DNA of 64,000 nucleotides from Brevibacterium marinum. GTDB lineage: Bacteria; Actinomycetota; Actinomycetes; Actinomycetales; Brevibacteriaceae. The stretch is taken from positions 3,100,001 to 3,164,000 of the forward strand of contig NZ_JAATJN010000001.1 in NCBI RefSeq assembly GCF_011927955.1, read 5' to 3'. Both the position numbers and the translations under genes were made by a program. The stretch's first letter is position 1. Each line of letters starts with the position of its first letter. Below the pieces are notes generated by a model, which searched no databases, was not told the origin of the DNA, and saw only the letters and a program-made list of their open reading frames with translations. This document shows, in pieces, positions 49,471 to 58,952 of the stretch.

Positions 49471-50754
49471 TCAGCGGTTGTCGATGTCCGTGTAGTCGCG
49501 CGAGTGTGCGCCCGTGTAGATCTGGCGCGGACGGCCGATCCTCGTCTCCGGGTCGTTGATCATCTCGCGCCACTGGGCGATCCAACCGGGCAGGCGTCCG
49601 ACCGAGAAGAGCACCGTGAACATGTTCGTGGGGAATCCGAGGGCCTTGTAGATCAGACCCGTGTAGAAGTCCACGTTCGGGTAGAGCTTGCGCTCGACGA
49701 AGTAGTCGTCCGCCAGAGCGATCTCCTCGAGCTTCTGAGCGACCTCGAGCAGCGGGTCGCCGCCGGAGCGGGCCAGGACCTCGTCGGCGGTCTTTTTGAT
49801 GATCTTCGCTCGAGGGTCGTAGTTCTTGTACACGCGGTGGCCGAAGCCCATGAGACGGACGCCGTCCTCTTTGTTCTTCACGCGCTCCATGAACTTCTCC
49901 GGTCCGTCGTCGGAGGCGGAGATTCCCTGCAGCATCTCGAGGACGGCGGAGTTCGCACCGCCGTGCAGCGGTCCGGCCAGGGCGTTGACGCCGGCGGAGA
50001 TCGACTGGAAGAGATTGGCCTGCGATGAGCCGACGAGGCGGACCGTCGAAGTCGAGCAGTTCTGTTCGTGATCTGCGTGGAGGATGAAGAGCTGGTCCAT
50101 GGCCCTGACCGCCAACGGGTCCGGCTCGTACTCCTCTGCGGGAACGCCGAAGTTCACTCGCAGGAAGTTCTCGACCAGGCTCAGGGAGTTGTCGGGGTGG
50201 ATGACGGGCAGTCCCATGTTCTTGCGATGGGCCAGAGCAGCGATCGTCGGCATCTTCGCAAGCAGACGGAACGTCGAGGTGTCGACCTGACCTTCGTCAA
50301 AGACATCGAGGTCATCTTGGTAGAAAGTCGACAAAGCGGCGACCGCGGCTGCCACCATGGGCATCGGATGCGCATCGTAGGGGAACGCCCGGAAGAAGCG
50401 CCGCAGGTCCTCATGGACGATGGTGTGTCCGCGCAGTCGGGCGTCGAATGCGTCGTACTGCTCCTGGGTCGGCAATTCACCGTGGATGAGGAGGTAGCTG
50501 ACTTCGACGAAGTTGGAATGTTCGGCGAGCTGCTCGATGGGGTACCCGCGATACTGCAGGACGCCCGCGTCGCCGTCGATGTAGGTGATCGCCGAGGAGC
50601 TCGATGCCGTATTGGCGAATCCCGGGTCGTAGGTCACGGCGCCGGTCTCATTCAGCAGAGAGCCGATGCGATATCCGTTGTTGCCCGCGGACGAAGGCAC
50701 CTCGGGCAGTGACAGCTCCGTGTCCGCGATCCGCAGACTCGCATCCGATGGCAT
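49471..50754 (-). CDS. gltA: Citrate synthase
   Basis: 427-residue type II citrate synthase, condensing acetyl-CoA and oxaloacetate at the entry of the TCA cycle. Active-site residues are visible in HADHEQNCSTST, GPLHGGANSAVLEML, GFGHRVYKNYDPRA and NVDFYTGL. The N-terminal beta-rich cap (LPEVPSSAGNNGYRIGSLL) marks the hexameric bacterial type. GAGGAGAACAT precedes the ATG. A weak CACAT/ATGTG inverted repeat lies about 110 bp upstream (50861-50881). Confidence 0.96.
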   Translation of the reverse strand: MPSDASLRIADTELSLPEVPSSAGNNGYRIGSLLNETGAVTYDPGFANTASSSSAITYIDGDAGVLQYRGYPIEQLAEHSNFVEVSYLLIHGELPTQEQYDAFDARLRGHTIVHEDLRRFFRAFPYDAHPMPMVAAAVAALSTFYQDDLDVFDEGQVDTSTFRLLAKMPTIAALAHRKNMGLPVIHPDNSLSLVENFLRVNFGVPAEEYEPDPLAVRAMDQLFILHADHEQNCSTSTVRLVGSSQANLFQSISAGVNALAGPLHGGANSAVLEMLQGISASDDGPEKFMERVKNKEDGVRLMGFGHRVYKNYDPRAKIIKKTADEVLARSGGDPLLEVAQKLEEIALADDYFVERKLYPNVDFYTGLIYKALGFPTNMFTVLFSVGRLPGWIAQWREMINDPETRIGRPRQIYTGAHSRDYTDIDNR

Positions 50755-50904
50755 ATGTTCTCCTCAGCCTTTACCCACCCCAAGAACTTCCTGAGGCGTC
50801 TTGCACAATTCCCTCAAAGACTACCGATAACTCACAGATTCAGAAAATCACAGCAGCCTGCACATACTGCACGGTAATGTGTCCGAACCGCCTGCTCTGA
50901 GTGC

Positions 50905-52026
50905 TCAGACGGCCGCGTCGTGGAGCCGTTCCGCTGCCGCTGCGATGCGCCCGTCGTCGGCGGTGAGTGCAATGCGAATGTGGTCGGTGGCCGCCTCACC
51001 ATAGAACTCGCCGGGACCAGCGATGATGCCCAGCTCGGCCAGCTGCGACAGCGACTGCCAGCAGTTGACGTCCGCGCTCGACCACAGATAGAGTCCCGCG
51101 CTCGAGTGGTCGATGCGGAATCCGTAGGCTTCGAGTCCTTCACGCAGCAGTTCCCTACGGGAGCGGTAGCGTTCCTTCTGCTCGAATATGTGGGCAGTGT
51201 CACGCAGTCCGGCGATCATCGCAGCTTGAATCGGGAACGGAACGATCATGCCCGCATGCTTGCGCGAACGTGTGAGGTCGCCGATGAGCTGCCTGTCGCC
51301 GGTGACGAACGCCGCGCGATAGCCGGCGAGGTTCGACTGCTTCGACATCGAATACACGCTGAGCACACCACTGTGGTCTCCGCCGGTGGCGTTGAGGATG
51401 CTCGGCGCCGGGGCATCGGAGGCCCAGTTGAGCAGGCCGTAGCATTCGTCGGAGGCGAGAACGACTCCCTCCGCCCTGGTGCGACGAACGACCTCGGCGA
51501 GGGTGTCGGTGTCGAGGACCTCGCCCGTGGGGTTGCCGGGGGTGTTGATCCACAGCAGACCGATCCCATCGAGGGAAGCTCCGGCGGCGACGTCGGCGGC
51601 GTCGATGCGTCGGCACTCGACGCCGGCGATCGTGGCACCCATCTCGTAGGTCGGGTAGGCCGCAGACGGGCAGGCCACGGCAAGCTCGGCCCGGCGCAGG
51701 CCGAGCAGGGTGGGCAGCCACGCGACCATTTCCTTCGACCCGATCGTGGGCAGCACCTCGGCGGACGGATCGAGGACGACCCCGTGCCAGCTCCGGTACC
51801 ACCAGGCGATCGCCTCTCGCAGCTCATCTGTGCCTGCAGTCGACGGGTAGCCGTGGGCGTCGCCGGCGGCTGCCAGCGCAGACCGGATCACCTGTGGCGT
51901 GGGGTCGACCGGGGTGCCGATGGACAGGTCACAGACTCCGTCGGGGTGCTCCGCGGCCCGGTTCCGAACTTCGGTGAGCCGGTCCCAGGGGTAGTCGGGC
52001 AGGTTGAGGCCGAGGCGAACAGACAT
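50905..52026 (-). CDS. dapC: Succinyldiaminopimelate transaminase
   Basis: 373-residue fold-type I PLP enzyme. Seen: LSIGTPVDPTP, GYPSTAGTDELREAIA, NTPGNPTGEVL, SDECYGLL and the PLP-lysine motif SMSKQSNLAGYRAAF. The fdxA-dapC pair and this sequence group identify actinobacterial DapC, which makes N-succinyl-LL-DAP between the DapD and DapE steps; all three genes are within 6 kb here. It starts 3 nt after fdxA. Confidence 0.92.
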   Translation of the reverse strand: MSVRLGLNLPDYPWDRLTEVRNRAAEHPDGVCDLSIGTPVDPTPQVIRSALAAAGDAHGYPSTAGTDELREAIAWWYRSWHGVVLDPSAEVLPTIGSKEMVAWLPTLLGLRRAELAVACPSAAYPTYEMGATIAGVECRRIDAADVAAGASLDGIGLLWINTPGNPTGEVLDTDTLAEVVRRTRAEGVVLASDECYGLLNWASDAPAPSILNATGGDHSGVLSVYSMSKQSNLAGYRAAFVTGDRQLIGDLTRSRKHAGMIVPFPIQAAMIAGLRDTAHIFEQKERYRSRRELLREGLEAYGFRIDHSSAGLYLWSSADVNCWQSLSQLAELGIIAGPGEFYGEAATDHIRIALTADDGRIAAAAERLHDAAV

Positions 52027-52029
52027 GGA

Positions 52030-52353
52030 TCAGTCGTGCTGCTGCGGAGGCAGGGCGGCGATGATCGGGTGGTCACGGCCGGTGTTACCCAGCTTTGCGG
52101 CACCGCCGGGCGAGCCGAGCTCATCGAAGAACTCGACGTTCGCCTTGTAGTACTCCTCCCACTCCTCGGGAGTGTCGTCCTCGTAGAAGATCGCCTCGAC
52201 CGGACAGACGGGCTCGCAGGCGCCGCAGTCGACGCATTCGTCCGGGTGGATGTAGAGGCTCCGCTCGCCCTCGTAGATGCAGTCGACCGGACATTCGTCG
52301 ATGCAGGCCTTGTCCTTCAGATCGACGCAAGGCTGGGCAATGATGTACGTCAC
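52030..52353 (-). CDS. fdxA: 7Fe ferredoxin FdxA
   Basis: 107-residue ferredoxin with one [3Fe-4S] and one [4Fe-4S] cluster. Cysteines 9, 17 and 50 fit the 3Fe site; 21, 40, 43 and 46 fit the 4Fe site (CVDCGACEPVCP). The acidic C-terminal extension is typical of the actinobacterial form. GTG start with TAGGAG upstream. Cotranscribed with dapC, as in mycobacteria. Confidence 0.96.
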   Translation of the reverse strand: MTYIIAQPCVDLKDKACIDECPVDCIYEGERSLYIHPDECVDCGACEPVCPVEAIFYEDDTPEEWEEYYKANVEFFDELGSPGGAAKLGNTGRDHPIIAALPPQQHD

Positions 52354-52552
52354 GAGTTCGACTCCTATTAAGACTCAACGAGATTGCACGTATCTACCCT
52401 AAGACTACGCCTTATGCCGTCGCGGGGTCCCACCCGCTGGAGGTGATCCCGGACTCAGGATGGTGTCCTCGCTCACACCTTCCGCGGGAGTGCTGCTGCC
52501 TGGATTAGGGTGGAGGCTGAAGGACCCGAGATGTTTCAGCGGAAGGCCACAA

Positions 52553-53626
52553 GTGAACGATCTGCAGCCCGGCAAGAGAGTGGTCGTACGATATTCGCTC
52601 GCACCCGGTGACACGCACTCGACTTCGGACGCCCTCGGCGTCGTCAACAGCGCCGACGAGTCCTTGGTGGAGATCGGCACCAAACGCGGACCGATACGCA
52701 TCCCTCGCGACCAGATCATGCTCGTCCACGAGGTCCCTCCGGCGCCGACCAGATCGGGTCGGACACACGAAATCGTCTCCGCGCTCGATCTGCGCAGGAT
52801 CTCGGCCGCTGCCTGGCTGCCCGAGGACATCTCCTGGCTGCATGTGGAGAATCTGCGCAACGAGAGCGCCGATAGTGATGAGGATCTGAGTCTGCTGCAG
52901 AAGGGCTGGCTGTTGCGCAGCTCCGAGACCGTGCACAGACGCGCCAACAGCTGCCTGCCCGTCACCGAGACCGGGATGGACTGGGAGCAGAGCCTCGACG
53001 CGGTCGAAGCCTGGTATGCGGCCAGACAGAAGCCCAGCCGCGTCCAGATCTACTCGACGGATGATTCCAGCTCGCTGGCCCCCGCGTGTGAAGGGCTCGC
53101 TCCGCTGCTCTCGGCCCGCGGCTACACTCCGTCCCAGCCGGTCCTCCTCCTGGCCGGCTCCACCGCCGAGGCGGCCGCTGGGGCCCAGCACCCCGGTGAT
53201 GTGGCTGCGCCTGGCCTGTCGATCGACGTGAGCGAGCACCCGAGCGACGTGCACTACGCAGCGTGGACAAGTGAGCGGGACCCGGGTTCACTGGAGGCTT
53301 TCCGTGGGCTCATCGAAGCTTCGGACCCGTGTGAGTTCGTCACGGCCTATGCCGACCATCCCGACGGGAGCAGGTCCATGGTGGCCGGCTGCCGTGTCGT
53401 CGAACGCAGCAAGTGGGGTGTGGTGACGAATCTCGTCACCCATCCGGATCTGCGTCGCCGAGGAGCCGGGCGGTCCGTGGCACGGGCAGCGGCGGTGCTC
53501 CTGTCGCGCCGAGGAGTGCGTTCCTACCTCGTCGACATCGACGCCGCCAATGAGGCCTCGCTCAATCTCTTCACATCTCTCGGCGCCACCGTCCGGCATC
53601 GCTCCTGGTACGCGACTCGAGGATAG
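52553..53626 (+). CDS. GNAT acetyltransferase with SH3-like N-terminus
   Basis: 357-residue protein. The first ~65 residues look like an SH3-type barrel (GKRVVVRYSLAPG, LVEIGTKRGPIRIPRDQI). A poorly conserved middle precedes a C-terminal GNAT domain, with the acetyl-CoA loop VTHPDLRRRGAGRSVARA and LVDIDAANEASLNLFTSLGA. Acceptor unknown; the fused layout recalls Rv0428c-type proteins. GTG 52553 is chosen because GGAAGG lies 6 nt upstream; the frame is open 31 codons further. Confidence 0.85.
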   Translation: MNDLQPGKRVVVRYSLAPGDTHSTSDALGVVNSADESLVEIGTKRGPIRIPRDQIMLVHEVPPAPTRSGRTHEIVSALDLRRISAAAWLPEDISWLHVENLRNESADSDEDLSLLQKGWLLRSSETVHRRANSCLPVTETGMDWEQSLDAVEAWYAARQKPSRVQIYSTDDSSSLAPACEGLAPLLSARGYTPSQPVLLLAGSTAEAAAGAQHPGDVAAPGLSIDVSEHPSDVHYAAWTSERDPGSLEAFRGLIEASDPCEFVTAYADHPDGSRSMVAGCRVVERSKWGVVTNLVTHPDLRRRGAGRSVARAAAVLLSRRGVRSYLVDIDAANEASLNLFTSLGATVRHRSWYATRG

Positions 53627-53654
53627 ACGGTATGTGCCTCGAGTCCGAGACGCC

Positions 53655-53708
53655 CCAGTCCTCGCACTCGCCCCAGACCTCGCACTCGACCTAGTCCTCG
53701 CATTCGAC
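53655..53708. repeat. 18-bp tandem repeat at the vanW 3' end
   Basis: Three units of 18 bp (53655, 53673, 53691), each with TCGCA(C/T)TCG. The third unit encodes the last residues and stop of the VanW-family protein. Confidence 0.75.
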
Positions 53709-55451
53709 CTCGTTCACGGGGCGATAGACGGTGACGAAGGAGTCCTTCGAGGCGGCGCCCGATTCGATGTCCTCCATCGTCCGGGTGATCTTGATTGACC
53801 ACCCCTTCTTGGGCGACTGCGGTGAGCACTCGGACCCCGATTCGGTGATCGAGCCCGGCGAGCTGTAGTCGTACCGGCCGGAGGAATGAGAGTCCACCTT
53901 GAGCTTCTTGACCCCGAACACCTTCGCATGGACCTCTCCCCCGGAGAGATACATGTCGAGCACGACCGGAGTCTTCGAGGTGTTCGTGAACTTCATGTCG
54001 ATCGACGACCAGTCGAGTGTCGCTTCACGCCCTTCCGGGTATCGGGAGATGTAGCGCGAGTGGGCTTGGTGCTCGTCGAGGTCGAATCCGGCGAAGAAGG
54101 CCGCGTTGAACAGGGTCGTCGACACCTGTGACACTCCCCCGCCGTAGTCCTCCTTCATCTGTCCGTCGGAGATGACTCCGGCGGGTTTGTACCCGTTGGC
54201 CGCTGTCCGCTGCCCGATGGTCTCGTTGAGGGAGAACTGCTCCCCCGGCTGGATGACGGTTCCGGAGACCTTCTTCGCCGCGACCTTGAGGTTGGTGTCG
54301 CGGTTGGGCTGTGAGCTGTAGCCGGTGGAGAACTCGGATATCACGTCCGAGACATCGGCCTTCTTCGCGTCCTTGGTCGTGAAGTCCGGTTTCACCGAGG
54401 CGAGGGTTACGGTGGGCGTGTCGGTGTTCCCCTCGATGACGCCGGTGACGGCCTCCGTCAGTTCGTCCTGCTCGATGCCGATTCCCGCCTTCGACTCCAC
54501 GACCTCGGGTCTGCCGTCCTTGATCGTGAAGCTCGCGTCCTTCGCCGGTCTGCCGACATCGTCGTTGACCGCCAGCACTCGTTTCTGCAGCTCCTCTTCG
54601 TCGAAGACGGGGACGAGCTTCGAGTCCTTCGGTTCGAAGGTAAGGGTCTTCGCGATGGTCGTCGGATCGATCGTCAGCTCGCCGCCGTCGACATCGGATG
54701 CGACATCCTTCGCAGGTTCGGCCGTGACGCTGAGATCCTTGGCCACGGCGTCTGCGGCGAACCCCTCGGCGACGTCCTTGGCTTCGGCGGTGGTGATGTC
54801 GGGCTCCACCTCGGCGGCCTTGACCGGCAGGGCGCCGTCCGCGCGCAGCCAGGAGTCTTCGACGGACGTTCGGACCTGCTCGGTGCTCACGGTCTGTCCG
54901 TTCGCACCGTCTTTCAGCTTGGGCTTCGACTTCTCGTAGCTGACTTCGGCATCGACGGGTTCGACTTCCAGGGATTCGGTGACCTTGCCCGTCGCGTCCT
55001 CGAACTTCTCGTCGTCGATGATGATGACCGGTTCGATCTCGTCATCGCCGAAGACGCGGTCCCACAGCACGGTCGGGTCGAGGGTGAAGCCGCTGACACG
55101 GCTGATGGTCTCGGGGATGTCGAAGCCGACGCCGGCTTCCTCGGGGTCGAGTGCTGCGGTGGGCTTTCCGGCCCTGAGTTCGATCTTCTCCGCCGCTTTG
55201 TCGCCGAGTTCCTCGCGCAGAGTCACCTTGGCCTCGGAGGTGCTCTCGCCACCGATGTCGACGCCGGCGACCGTCGTCCCGGGGCTGAGCATGCGTCCGC
55301 TGAGGAAGCCGACCGCCAGGTAGATGACGGCCAGGACCATGAGGACGAGCACGGCGATCAGCCACGGTCTCCGCGTTTTCGGAGTCTCCGTGGCGCCGGT
55401 CGGGTCTCCGCCGGGGTTCGGTGAGGGGTGGGACGAGGTCTGGGTCGGCAT
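53691..55451 (-). CDS. VanW family protein with peptidoglycan-binding-like domains
   Basis: 586-residue membrane-anchored envelope protein. A cytoplasmic Pro-rich tail and one membrane helix (WLIAVLVLMVLAVIYLAVGF, about 30-49) are followed by repeated PG_binding_4-like domains (TTVAGVDIGGES near the start, others at about 230-370), then a VanW domain: FSLNETIGQRTAANGYKPAGVI, GGGVSQVSTTLFNAAFFAG, RYPEGREATLDW. VanW proteins belong to cell-wall/vancomycin-resistance contexts but have no proven reaction. Third gene of the typA-mshB-vanW operon (13-nt gap). Confidence 0.9.
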   Translation of the reverse strand: MPTQTSSHPSPNPGGDPTGATETPKTRRPWLIAVLVLMVLAVIYLAVGFLSGRMLSPGTTVAGVDIGGESTSEAKVTLREELGDKAAEKIELRAGKPTAALDPEEAGVGFDIPETISRVSGFTLDPTVLWDRVFGDDEIEPVIIIDDEKFEDATGKVTESLEVEPVDAEVSYEKSKPKLKDGANGQTVSTEQVRTSVEDSWLRADGALPVKAAEVEPDITTAEAKDVAEGFAADAVAKDLSVTAEPAKDVASDVDGGELTIDPTTIAKTLTFEPKDSKLVPVFDEEELQKRVLAVNDDVGRPAKDASFTIKDGRPEVVESKAGIGIEQDELTEAVTGVIEGNTDTPTVTLASVKPDFTTKDAKKADVSDVISEFSTGYSSQPNRDTNLKVAAKKVSGTVIQPGEQFSLNETIGQRTAANGYKPAGVISDGQMKEDYGGGVSQVSTTLFNAAFFAGFDLDEHQAHSRYISRYPEGREATLDWSSIDMKFTNTSKTPVVLDMYLSGGEVHAKVFGVKKLKVDSHSSGRYDYSSPGSITESGSECSPQSPKKGWSIKITRTMEDIESGAASKDSFVTVYRPVNEVECED

Positions 55452-55464
55452 GGTTCTCCCGATT

Positions 55465-56817
55465 CTACCGGGCTGCTTCGGGCCGCCGCACCTTGACGAA
55501 CGCGAAGATCGCGGCGATGAACATGGGACCGATCAGCCAGGCTGCCGACCGAAAGGTCCCGGTCACGATGATGTCCGAGCCGGGCAACCACTGCGGCTGG
55601 CCGAGGACATAGGATCCGATGACGATGACGACGGCGGCGACGAGCATCGGCGCCGAACTCAGATACATGGTCTTGAGATGCCAGAGACCGCAGACGACGA
55701 GAAGGAGCGACAGCCCCACGCCCCAGGGCAGGATGACCGTGGCTCCCCCCAGGTCGAAGACGGACACATTCATGTGCTGCATTGCGCCGAGGAAGCCGAT
55801 CAGCAGTGCCAGCAGCACTGCGTGGGCGTAGGCGAAGAAGCCGGGCTTCTTCGGTTCCCGACGTGAGCGACGCAGTGTGGCCGCGGACGGTGCTGCGGGA
55901 CTCTGGGATTCGCAGGCATCGATGTCGAGGTCGGTCAGCACGTGCGGTGCGGCGCCCGCGGCCAAGGTCTCCGACGAGATGGGCGCGCCGGCACCGATGG
56001 AGTAGTACTCGTGGTCGACGATCTTCTGGCCGATGCCGTTCGACAGAGCGAAGAATCCCCCGGCGACGGCGACCTGGGTCCGGTGGGCCGAAAGTGCCGC
56101 ACGTTTGGCGGCCAGTACCGATGAGATGTCCTGGGCGACGACGATCTCACTCACGGGTGGTTTGGTGGGGATCGTCTCGGCCGCTGCGAACCCGGTTTCG
56201 GAGAACCCTGCCTGGTTCGCGTCGAACATCTCGCGGGCCACCTCGGTGGGGACATCGACGAACAGCAGACGGCCGGTCGTCCAGGCAGCCGTATCGACGG
56301 CGGCCACGGTGGCGTCATGGACCCGAACGTGGTCGGGATGACCGTAGCCGCCGTTGGCGGCGTAGGTGATCACCACGTGCGGGCGGACCTCGTCGATGAC
56401 CGCGGCGATGTAGCGGGCCACGGTCGGCAGTTCGGTCGCGCAGAGGGCATTGGCCGGCATGGACGAAGCGGCGACGGCGTGACTGTCGGGGCCCCATTCC
56501 ATGCCCGAGTCCTCGAATCTGTGCGCGGTGCCGCCGAGGAACATGTGCTCGCGTACGCCCAGGGCCGCCATCGCCTCGGCGATCTCGGCCTCACGGACGC
56601 GGGCGAAACCGGCCCGGTCCCCTTCGAGTCCCTTGAGGTCGGTGGGGATGACCTCGCCGCCCTCACCACGAGTGGCACTCAGGACCGTCACCTGCGCGCC
56701 CTGCGCCACCAGCGCGGCGATCGTGCCGCCGGTCGTGATCGTCTCATCGTCGGGATGAGCGTGCACGAAGAGGATGCGGGGAACGACGGTCATGGAGTCC
56801 TGAGTGTTCGTGGTCAT
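55465..56817 (-). CDS. mshB: Mycothiol biosynthesis deacetylase MshB fused to a membrane module
   Basis: 450-residue protein. The N-terminal ~290 residues form a zinc PIG-L deacetylase: VHAHPDDETITTGG (His, Asp, Asp), GGYGHPDHVRVHD, and the MshB-like TRGEGGEVIPTDL. MshB deacetylates GlcNAc-Ins to GlcN-Ins in mycothiol synthesis. The C-terminal ~130 residues add about four membrane helices (FFAYAHAVLLALLIGFLGAM onward), absent from mycobacterial MshB. The start could also be ATG 56793, which has a better site (AGGACTCC). Follows typA by 16 nt. Mycothiol is the redox buffer monitored by the SigH system found at 3-4 kb. Confidence 0.88.
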   Translation of the reverse strand: MTTNTQDSMTVVPRILFVHAHPDDETITTGGTIAALVAQGAQVTVLSATRGEGGEVIPTDLKGLEGDRAGFARVREAEIAEAMAALGVREHMFLGGTAHRFEDSGMEWGPDSHAVAASSMPANALCATELPTVARYIAAVIDEVRPHVVITYAANGGYGHPDHVRVHDATVAAVDTAAWTTGRLLFVDVPTEVAREMFDANQAGFSETGFAAAETIPTKPPVSEIVVAQDISSVLAAKRAALSAHRTQVAVAGGFFALSNGIGQKIVDHEYYSIGAGAPISSETLAAGAAPHVLTDLDIDACESQSPAAPSAATLRRSRREPKKPGFFAYAHAVLLALLIGFLGAMQHMNVSVFDLGGATVILPWGVGLSLLLVVCGLWHLKTMYLSSAPMLVAAVVIVIGSYVLGQPQWLPGSDIIVTGTFRSAAWLIGPMFIAAIFAFVKVRRPEAAR

Positions 56818-56833
56818 GCTGTGGAGTTCGAAC

Positions 56834-58744
56834 TCACGCGTTCTGGCGACGCAGCTTGGCGGTGGTCTTAGCGCGTTCCTTCGAATCGAGTTCGACCTTG
56901 CGGATGCGCACTGCACCCGGAGTGACCTCGACGCATTCGTCCTCGCGGGCGAATTCGAGGCTCTCTTCGAGGGTCAGCTTGCGCGGCGGGGTGAGGTTCT
57001 CGAAGGAGTCCGCCGAGGCTGAGCGCATGTTCGTCAGCTTCTTCTCCTTCGTGATGTTGACCTCCATATCGTCGGCGCGGGAGTTCTCGCCGACGATCTG
57101 ACCCGCATAGACCTCGGAGGTCGGCTCGACGAAGAAGCTGCCGCGCTCCTGCAGGTTGATCATTGCGTACGGTGTCACGGTGCCGGGGCGGTCGGCAACG
57201 AGGGATCCGCTGATGCGCAGTTCGATGCTGCCGGCCCAGGGACCGTATCCGGCGGAGAAGGAGTTCGCGATGCCGGTGCCCCGGGTTTCGGTGAGGAACT
57301 GGGTGCGGAACCCGATGAGTCCACGTGCGGGGACGGTGAATTCCATCCGGACCCAGCCGGTGCCGTGGTTCGTCATGGTCGACATGACGCCCTTGCGGCT
57401 GGCCATGAGCTGGGTGACCGCGCCGAGGTAGTCCTCCGGAACGTCGATCGTGAGCTCTTCGAGGGGCTCGTGGATCTTGCCGTCGATGTCCTTCGTCACG
57501 ACCTGGGGCTTGCCGACGGTGAGTTCGAAGCCCTCGCGTCGCATCTGCTCGACGAGGATGGCCAGCGCGAGCTCGCCGCGTCCCTGGACCTCCCAGGCGT
57601 CGGGGCGCTCGGTGGGCAGAACCTTGAGTGAGACGTTGCCGACGAGCTCCTGGTCGAGGCGGTCCTTGACCATGCGCGCTGTGACCTTGGTGCCCTTCTC
57701 CCGGCCGGCCAGCGGCGAGGTGTTGATGCCGACGGTCATCGAGATCGCGGGGTCGTCGATCACGATCGCGGGCATGGGCTTCGGGTTGTTGATATCGGTC
57801 AGCGTGTCGCCGATCATGATGTCGGGGATTCCCGCCACTGCCACGATGTCACCGGCCGAGGCTTCGGTGGCCGGGACCCGGTCGAGGCCCTGGGTCTCGA
57901 GGAGTTCGGTGATCTTGACCGAGCTGATGTCGTCACCGCGGGCCCATGCCACCTGCTGACCCTTGCGCAGGGTGCCGCCGAAGATGCGCAGCAGGGCCAG
58001 ACGGCCGAGGAACGGCGAGGCGTCGAGGTTGGTCACATGTGCCTGGAGGACGTCGTCGTCATTGATCTCCGGGGCCGGAATGGTCTCGAGGATCGTCTTG
58101 AACAGCGGCTCGAGGTCCGGATTGGACGGAGCCTCACCGTCGGGGGGCTGTTCGAGGGAGGCGGCGCCGACCTTCGCTGCGGCGTAGACGGTGGGTACGT
58201 TGAGCACCGAGTCGACGTCGAGGTCGGGAACCTCCTCAGCGAGATCGGAGGCCAGGCCGAGGAGCAGATCCTGGGCCTCTTCGACGACTCCGTCGATGCG
58301 GGCATCGGCACGGTCGGTCTTGTTGATCAGCAGGATGACCGGCAGCTTCGCGGCCAGAGCCTTGCGCAGCACGAAGCGCGTCTGGGGCAGCGGCCCCTCG
58401 GAGGCGTCGACGAGGAGGACGACGCCGTCGACCATGGACAGGCCGCGTTCGACTTCGCCTCCGAAGTCGGCGTGACCCGGTGTGTCGATGACATTGATGA
58501 CGATGTGGTCGTCACCGGCGGACGGTCCGTTGTAGAGGACCGAGGTGTTCTTTGCGAGAATGGTGATGCCCTTCTCGCGTTCGAGGTCTCCGGAGTCCAT
58601 GACGCGTTCAGCAAAATCACCGTGTTCGCTGAACACACCTGTCTGGCGGAGCATGGCATCGACCAGGGTGGTCTTGCCATGGTCGACGTGGGCGACGATT
58701 GCTACGTTGCGGCGGTTTTCCCGACGCGTGATGGCTTCAGTCAT
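56834..58744 (-). CDS. typA: Translational GTPase TypA/BipA
   Basis: 636-residue ribosome-binding GTPase of the EF-G-like family. G motifs: AHVDHGKTTL, DTPGHADFGGE, NKTDR; followed by the domain II and EF-G C-terminal regions and the TypA-specific RGLIGFRTQFLTETRGTG. It supports ribosome assembly and stress/cold growth. ATG 58744 with AAAAGG upstream; a TTG one codon earlier is also open. First gene of the operon with mshB and vanW, an order also close to that of mycobacteria. Confidence 0.96.
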   Translation of the reverse strand: MTEAITRRENRRNVAIVAHVDHGKTTLVDAMLRQTGVFSEHGDFAERVMDSGDLEREKGITILAKNTSVLYNGPSAGDDHIVINVIDTPGHADFGGEVERGLSMVDGVVLLVDASEGPLPQTRFVLRKALAAKLPVILLINKTDRADARIDGVVEEAQDLLLGLASDLAEEVPDLDVDSVLNVPTVYAAAKVGAASLEQPPDGEAPSNPDLEPLFKTILETIPAPEINDDDVLQAHVTNLDASPFLGRLALLRIFGGTLRKGQQVAWARGDDISSVKITELLETQGLDRVPATEASAGDIVAVAGIPDIMIGDTLTDINNPKPMPAIVIDDPAISMTVGINTSPLAGREKGTKVTARMVKDRLDQELVGNVSLKVLPTERPDAWEVQGRGELALAILVEQMRREGFELTVGKPQVVTKDIDGKIHEPLEELTIDVPEDYLGAVTQLMASRKGVMSTMTNHGTGWVRMEFTVPARGLIGFRTQFLTETRGTGIANSFSAGYGPWAGSIELRISGSLVADRPGTVTPYAMINLQERGSFFVEPTSEVYAGQIVGENSRADDMEVNITKEKKLTNMRSASADSFENLTPPRKLTLEESLEFAREDECVEVTPGAVRIRKVELDSKERAKTTAKLRRQNA

Positions 58745-58874
58745 CAAGAACCTTTTGAGCTAGAGAGATTGGTCCGGTGCGGACCCAACAGACCATTATA
58801 CGCACCACCGGCCTGCCCGAAATGACAGCTGGTGTTCAAGAAAGCGCAAATGGAATGCTCACGGGCATGCAAAA

Positions 58875-58931
58875 GGTGGTCGCAGCGGCCGAGTCCGAAT
58901 GCGCATCAGCTGCGAATCGGACTCGACCACC
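58875..58931. terminator. Terminator after the peptide ABC operon
   Basis: GGTGGTC (58875) pairs with GACCACC (58925-58931), and GAGTCCGA (58891) with TCGGACTC (58917-58924), giving a two-part bulged hairpin between typA's promoter side and the ABC ATPase stop. Confidence 0.5.
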
Positions 58932-58952
58932 GCGAGCGACCACCGAAACAGC

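Noticed and set aside
50861-50881. CRP/GlxR-like site upstream of gltA
   Set aside because: Only a 5-bp CACAT/ATGTG inverted repeat with wrong spacing for TGTGA-N6-TCACA; too weak to call.
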